DNA from: Chrysogorgia sp. JL179-B06
Taxonomy: Eukaryota > Cnidaria > Anthozoa > Scleralcyonacea > Chrysogorgiidae
Direction of reading: 5' to 3'
Length of the DNA: 64,000 nucleotides
Assembly (NCBI GenBank): GCA_035772405.1
Contig: JAYKKM010000450.1
Span: forward strand, 2,320,001-2,384,000
Shown here: positions 59,081 through 64,000 of the stretch, in pieces
Layout of the letters: every line of letters begins with the position of its first letter
Numbering within the stretch: position 1 is the stretch's first letter
Translations under genes and position numbers: made by a program
The notes under the pieces: model-generated
What the model was told of the DNA's origin: nothing
Databases searched by the model: none
What the model saw: only the letters and a program-made list of their open reading frames with translations

Positions 59081-62000
59081 TCAGAGTTCTCCCTCTGCAT
59101 TTTCTCGAATGCGTTTCTTTGCTGCTTCAGCTGCTGCTCGCCTTGGCCTGAACTTGGGAGCCTTGACGTTCAGGGTTTTCTGTACCTCTGCAGTTGTTGA
59201 TCTATCACAGGAAAGTTCCAGGGGGTACAGTTGCTGAGGTGGTCTCTCCAGATAAGATTTTCCAGCTCGTAATCTTACGGCTCTCACAACTTGATCACGC
59301 CCCGGAATTAACCTCTCTACGATTCCAAGTTTCCACTTTCCCCGATTTCTTTCATCCGACTTGACAATAACAACATCTCCTACAGCAGGGTTGTGTTGTG
59401 ATACCTTGTGCTTGAGGTTGTGTTTCTCTCGGAGGGCCTTCAGATATTCGGAGGTCCATCGCGTCCACAGTACATCCTTACATCTTTTCAGGTATTTTGC
59501 TCTTTTACGAAGATCTTGGGATTTGATCTCTTGAGGATTTTCCTCCGGTAACATATTTGGTCGCCCAAATAGTAACGCATTCGGTGTGAGTACTGGCATT
59601 TGTAGATCGTCCTCGACGTAGTTCAGAGGTCGGTTGTTAAGAGCAACTTCTATGTCGAGCAGCACTTCTTCCAGCTCGTTCCAGGTGAGGAAGCCGTTTC
59701 CAATGGATTTATGGAGTGCTCGCTTCACGAGTCCAACCATTCTCTCGAACTGCCCACCCCACCATGGCGCTCGACTTAGATTGAATTGCCAGACGATGTT
59801 ATTTTCTGCCAGAAAATCGTTGACTCTTTCATCTCTCATTACCCCTTTGAGCCACCTTGCTGCTCCTATGAAGGTTTTCCCGTTATCTGAATAAATCTTC
59901 TTTGGGCGGCCACGTCTCGCAATCAGTCGCTTTAAGCTTCTTAGAAACTCATCCGTCTCCAAGGTGTTCGTCAGCTCCAGGTACAGTCCTCGGGTGAGAC
60001 TGCAGGCATATAGGACGATATATGCCTTCTTCTCTTTCCTTTGTTTTGCCCGGTATCGGATTGGTCCTGCGTAATCTACCCCGACGACTTGGAAGGGAGT
60101 GGTACCTTCGGTTCGGTCTCGCGGGAGGTTTCCAGGCGGGGGATTTGCAAATGCTTTGGCTTGAAACCGCTTACAACCAGGACATCGTTTGATGATGCGT
60201 TTAGCCAGCCGACGTAGCCTTGGAATCCAATAATCCTCTCTCACTTTGGCCATCGTCAATGCCACTCCCCCGTGTAAGGTGATTTCATGTGCATAGTGCA
60301 CTAGCTTCTCAGAGTACAGTGACGAGTCTGGGAGATAGATGGGGTAATCCCCCTGTATCCGCCCACGGCGCTCCAATTCTCCATTCTCGTTCTGTTGCAG
60401 GTTTAGTTTCTCTCGGTCTTCCTCAACACTGGATGAGCTTGTTGCTGAATTTTGCACTCTCTTTGACCAGATCTGTTTCTGTTGGTTAATTTCGTCAGTG
60501 GTGAGTGGACCGGTGATTCTCTGCCCTTTCGTTACCCTGGCGTTCCCCATAAATCGACAGATCCACGCGCCAATTCTCAATGTGGTCCAAAGGTGGTGGT
60601 TTTCGAGGAGTCGGTCGAAGTCATCAGATTTCCTCTCCCCGGCCATTGCGAATAATTGTTTGGTCACCTTCGCTTCTTCTTGTGATTCCTTCGTTCCGCT
60701 GGTGACAATGTCTGGTGGCCACTCCGCTGGTTGCTCTAACCACTTAGGCCCATGCCACCAAGATTCGGTGCTATCTCCTCTTACATCTCCTCCTCGGCTA
60801 CCAAGATCAGCTGGGTTTTCGTGGGTCCCGACATGCCTCCACCTGATGAACGATTTTTCTTGTATCTTCTGTACACGATTGTGGACAGATTGTTTATACT
60901 CTCCGTTCCCCCGGATCCAATGAAGGGCGACGCTGCTGTCTAGCCAGCCATGCACCACTTGATTCACAGGAAATCCTATCAGCGCTTCCTTTACGTTACT
61001 CACCAAGTTGGCCGCCATATGACCGGACACAAGCTCTAGGCGAGGTATGGTGAGTCCTTGCTTGGCGAGTCTAGCTTTGGCTGCTACTAGCCCCTTGGTC
61101 GTTCCGGACTTCTGCTTCACCACAGCGTATACTGCCGCTGCAACACCCTTACCGCTCGCATCTCCAAATGTGTGAAGATCGATCCGTTGTATGGTTTCTG
61201 GAAAGTTCGCGAGGCTTCGGGGCGCTGTCACTCGCTTTGGTAATCCGTTCTGCCACTTCATCCATCGTTCTGCCAGATCATGCGGTAGTGGAGCATCCCA
61301 GGCGATATGGGCATCACAGGCTTCGCGGTACAAAAACTTGCCTTGCAGTGTGAGTGGTGACGCCAGTCCAAGGGGGTCATAAATCCGCGCCACTTTTCCG
61401 AGCACTCCTCTCTTTGTCGCTGGGAATCTTTCGCTCGGGAAGTTGATTCCGAGAGTATCTTCTTCCTTGTCCCACGAAAGTCCAAGGATACTACATTCTT
61501 TACCAGGTGGATGGCCCAATTGCTGTTTTGCGAAAGTTTTGGCTCCATTGTCCGCCGCAGGAGAATCCTCCGTCACTTGTAATTCCGTGGCATTTGAATG
61601 CCACTTGTGTAAGGTGAATCCCGCTCTTGAGAATATGTCAATTGCAGTAATTTTCAATTGCCGTGCTTCTTGGACGGTCTGTCCTCCGCTCACCAGGTCG
61701 TCGACATAGAGGCTTCGCTCTATTTCATCTACACATTTGGGTTCAGCATTCCGACAGGTGTCTAGGTGTTCCTTGATTACTCCCCCCAGGAGAAATGGAG
61801 ATGAGGTCAACCCGAACAGCGCTCTGGTGAACCGAAAGGTCTGGACTCGTCTTGTCGTGGTATCTTCGAACCAATGGAATCGCAAGGCGTCACGATCCTC
61901 CTTCCGAACTCTGACCTGCAAGAACGCTTGTCTTATATCTCCAGCGATGGCTATTGGGTGGAATCTCCCACGTACCAGTACCTTCCATAGTTGATTTTGC

Positions 62001-64000
62001 AGGGTTGGACCAGGATCGAGACACTCATTCAGCGAGGGTGCCTTGTCGTGGGCCCTGGCGGAGGCGTCGTAAACGATCCTGAGTTTGGTACTCTCTGCTG
62101 CTTCTCGTACGACTGCCTTGTGTGGTATATAGAACTCTTGGCCGCTTGCATCGTTTTCAGCTAGCTCGACCACGCCACTTTCAAGTTGATCCTTAATTAC
62201 TGTATGGTACTGCTCCAACAGACCAATTCTCTCCAGTTTACGCACCGTGTTGCTGAGTCTTTTCAGGCTTCCGGTCTTGTTGTTGTGTAAGACAGGGTGG
62301 TTTCCCTTCCACGGAAGTCCGGTTTCATACCATCCTTCCTTGCTTCTCTTGAGTTGCTCTTTGAACTCAGCGTGAACCGTACCTTGATCACCAGGTGGGC
62401 GGTCTTCTAGGCCCAACACGTCGAGTCGGCACAAGTGCTCGTAGTCTGCAGTGGAAGTCTGAGCTAGGAACATGCTGCTTAGGTCCGTCTCTGCACCTGG
62501 TGACATCAAGGACCACCCGAATCTTGTCTTCTCTGCGACAGGCTCTCCAGGAAGTCCGACTCTTGGGGCCATGTCAATCTTGATTCTCGCGTAGTCGCTG
62601 GTACCGAGGATAAGATGAATCGGAAGTCTTTCCTTGTTATCATGGTCGTCCATGTGTACACCTTTTAAATGGGGGTACTTGTTGATGATTTCTTGATATC
62701 TCGGGTTTTCCACTGTCAGCAATTCCTTCCGGTCGACCTTTGTCGCTTCAGTTTCGAAAGTAAATTCATCTGTCACACTGCTCACGTTTAGGTTGTACAG
62801 CTCAACACGCTTCGTGACTTCCCCAATCATCATTTCAATTCGACGAATCTCTGATCGCTGTGGGCGCATGTGAAGTCGGTCCATCAACGCTGCTGAAACA
62901 TACGAACTTCCTGCTCCGGTATCGAGCAGTGCCCGGCATTTGATCCCGTTAACTTTAACCACAACGACAGGGTGACAAACAGTTCCATTTTTCACACCCG
63001 TGGCTGTCATCATTTTTTCACTTGGTTGATTACCAGAGGGCTTGTCACAAATTGACGAATGGTGTTTCCGTTGGCAATTTTGGCACACCGCACGACTTCG
63101 GCATTCTGCGGCGCGATGTTTGCTTCCTGTACAGTTGAAGCACAGACGTTTAATACTTAACTGTTTCTTGCGGTCCGCCGGTGTCACGATGTTGTCGCAG
63201 TTGATGGATTTGTGACTTCTTGCATCGCAATACACACAACTTTTCGCCGTGTCCATTTGGTCATTGGCTTGGAAATTTCTTTCGCGTTTGAAAGGTGGCC
63301 TCTCTGAGCCGTTCTCCTTGGTCTCGACCGGGTTAACTTCTTTCCATATCTTGAGTGCCTGTACCAACTGAGGAAAGTCCCAATCCTGCCAGTCTGGGTG
63401 TCCTCGCACCAGGTCTGGTTTTATCCCTTTCAGTTTATCAAGAACGCTTCTCACATTTCCTGCCACATCTTTTAATTTACCAAGTGTCTCCAACGATTGT
63501 ACATTGTATGACAGTTGCTTGTAGAATTCGTGGATTTTTGCTGGTTGTGATCCTGTGATGACTGGCAACCCCATAATATTTTGAATGTAGGCGTTCACGA
63601 TTTCACTTGGTCTTCCGTACTCGGTAGACAAAATGTTCTTTGCCCTCTCATACCCCTCGTTCGTGAAGGGTAATCCATCGATTTCTGCTCGAACCTTCGG
63701 TGTGACGAGTTCCTTTAGGTAAGCGAACTTTGAGACCTGAGCAAGGTTTGATTTGTCAATTTCCACCTGGAATTTATTCCAAAAGGGCAACCATTCTGTG
63801 TAGTTTCCTCCGAATTTGGTGAACTCCAACTTGGGTAGTTTGGTATTTGCGCCGTGGGGGGCTTTGGTGGCGCCCGTCTCACTCTTTCTTGTCTCTTCGA
63901 GCTTTCGTTCAAATTCAAGCTTGACTTCCAACTGTTCGCGTTCGAATTTCAGTTGATCTTCCCGAGCGTGTGTTTTGTTGGCTTCGTCGTCTTTCCTCTT
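59081..64000 (-). CDS. BEL/Pao retrotransposon gag-pol polyprotein, N-terminus beyond window
   Basis: The minus-strand frame is open from the window edge to the stop at 59081, at least 1639 codons. The N-terminal part is a charged coiled-coil-like stretch (about 64000-63870). A DUF1759-type gag region follows (LPKLEFTKFGGNYTEWLPFW near 63845). CCHC-like knuckles are CVYC, CFNC and CQNC (about 63230-63060). Protease LLDTGAGSSYVS lies near 62945, reverse transcriptase YDASARA near 62060 with YVDDLVSGG near 61710, and RNase H-like FGDASGKG near 61165. The integrase region has a zinc-binding ARRLAKRIIKRCPGC-like segment near 60195, then VDYAGP, YSDNGKTFIG and PWWGGQFERM (60075-59750). It ends with GDVVIVKSDERNRGKWKLGI. 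No internal stop is present, so this copy may be intact. The true start codon and 5' LTR are off the window. Confidence 0.94.
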   Translation of the reverse strand, partial: KRKDDEANKTHAREDQLKFEREQLEVKLEFERKLEETRKSETGATKAPHGANTKLPKLEFTKFGGNYTEWLPFWNKFQVEIDKSNLAQVSKFAYLKELVTPKVRAEIDGLPFTNEGYERAKNILSTEYGRPSEIVNAYIQNIMGLPVITGSQPAKIHEFYKQLSYNVQSLETLGKLKDVAGNVRSVLDKLKGIKPDLVRGHPDWQDWDFPQLVQALKIWKEVNPVETKENGSERPPFKRERNFQANDQMDTAKSCVYCDARSHKSINCDNIVTPADRKKQLSIKRLCFNCTGSKHRAAECRSRAVCQNCQRKHHSSICDKPSGNQPSEKMMTATGVKNGTVCHPVVVVKVNGIKCRALLDTGAGSSYVSAALMDRLHMRPQRSEIRRIEMMIGEVTKRVELYNLNVSSVTDEFTFETEATKVDRKELLTVENPRYQEIINKYPHLKGVHMDDHDNKERLPIHLILGTSDYARIKIDMAPRVGLPGEPVAEKTRFGWSLMSPGAETDLSSMFLAQTSTADYEHLCRLDVLGLEDRPPGDQGTVHAEFKEQLKRSKEGWYETGLPWKGNHPVLHNNKTGSLKRLSNTVRKLERIGLLEQYHTVIKDQLESGVVELAENDASGQEFYIPHKAVVREAAESTKLRIVYDASARAHDKAPSLNECLDPGPTLQNQLWKVLVRGRFHPIAIAGDIRQAFLQVRVRKEDRDALRFHWFEDTTTRRVQTFRFTRALFGLTSSPFLLGGVIKEHLDTCRNAEPKCVDEIERSLYVDDLVSGGQTVQEARQLKITAIDIFSRAGFTLHKWHSNATELQVTEDSPAADNGAKTFAKQQLGHPPGKECSILGLSWDKEEDTLGINFPSERFPATKRGVLGKVARIYDPLGLASPLTLQGKFLYREACDAHIAWDAPLPHDLAERWMKWQNGLPKRVTAPRSLANFPETIQRIDLHTFGDASGKGVAAAVYAVVKQKSGTTKGLVAAKARLAKQGLTIPRLELVSGHMAANLVSNVKEALIGFPVNQVVHGWLDSSVALHWIRGNGEYKQSVHNRVQKIQEKSFIRWRHVGTHENPADLGSRGGDVRGDSTESWWHGPKWLEQPAEWPPDIVTSGTKESQEEAKVTKQLFAMAGERKSDDFDRLLENHHLWTTLRIGAWICRFMGNARVTKGQRITGPLTTDEINQQKQIWSKRVQNSATSSSSVEEDREKLNLQQNENGELERRGRIQGDYPIYLPDSSLYSEKLVHYAHEITLHGGVALTMAKVREDYWIPRLRRLAKRIIKRCPGCKRFQAKAFANPPPGNLPRDRTEGTTPFQVVGVDYAGPIRYRAKQRKEKKAYIVLYACSLTRGLYLELTNTLETDEFLRSLKRLIARRGRPKKIYSDNGKTFIGAARWLKGVMRDERVNDFLAENNIVWQFNLSRAPWWGGQFERMVGLVKRALHKSIGNGFLTWNELEEVLLDIEVALNNRPLNYVEDDLQMPVLTPNALLFGRPNMLPEENPQEIKSQDLRKRAKYLKRCKDVLWTRWTSEYLKALREKHNLKHKVSQHNPAVGDVVIVKSDERNRGKWKLGIVERLIPGRDQVVRAVRLRAGKSYLERPPQQLYPLELSCDRSTTAEVQKTLNVKAPKFRPRRAAAEAAKKRIRENAEGEL

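Overview
This is eukaryotic, AT-rich, intron-rich animal DNA. Coding exons are separated by GT-AG introns, and every gene recognised is metazoan in character. The mixture of BEL/Pao LTR elements, Penelope-like (GIY-YIG) elements, tRNA-derived SINEs and many short inverted-repeat DNA transposons points to an invertebrate. A cnidarian or another early-branching metazoan is my best guess, but the species cannot be fixed from the sequence. All multi-exon models were assembled by hand and checked for splice-site and reading-phase continuity.

Layout: 1-2857 (minus) holds the first three exons of an unrecognised gene running off the left edge, with a duplicated copy of its 5' end at 3436-3921. A long array of ~100 bp repeats (4320-6120) abuts a 5'-truncated BEL/Pao element with a 1472-codon polyprotein and a 3' LTR (6406-11278). 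From 11.3 to 18.5 kb there are mobile and simple repeats: a hAT-type MITE with 8-bp target duplications, three copies of another MITE, SINEs, long TA tracts and a Penelope-like fragment. A two-exon gene (18552-24233, plus) encodes a single-pass membrane protein with an extracytoplasmic periplasmic-binding-like domain and a Gly/Cys-rich C-terminal part; it is the most unusual gene here.

From 24.4 to 36.6 kb, minisatellites and MITEs alternate with a complete five-exon SLC35C1-like GDP-fucose transporter (28839-36577, minus). A complete four-exon FAM72 gene follows (37194-39693, plus). Then comes a C/EBP-gamma-like bZIP gene (41819-42334, minus), head-to-head with an SR-protein kinase (SRPK) gene starting at 43604 (plus). 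A LINE 3' fragment lies between the two starts. Twelve SRPK exons run to 58205, and the last part of its kinase domain lies beyond the window. Its introns contain several MITEs, a Penelope-like fragment, minisatellites and trinucleotide arrays. The last visible intron holds an antisense BEL/Pao element (58635 to beyond 64000).

The genes do not form a pathway. They are independent housekeeping or regulatory genes (Golgi sugar-nucleotide transport, FAM72, bZIP transcription factor, splicing kinase) in a repeat-dense region. The repeats explain most of the non-coding sequence.
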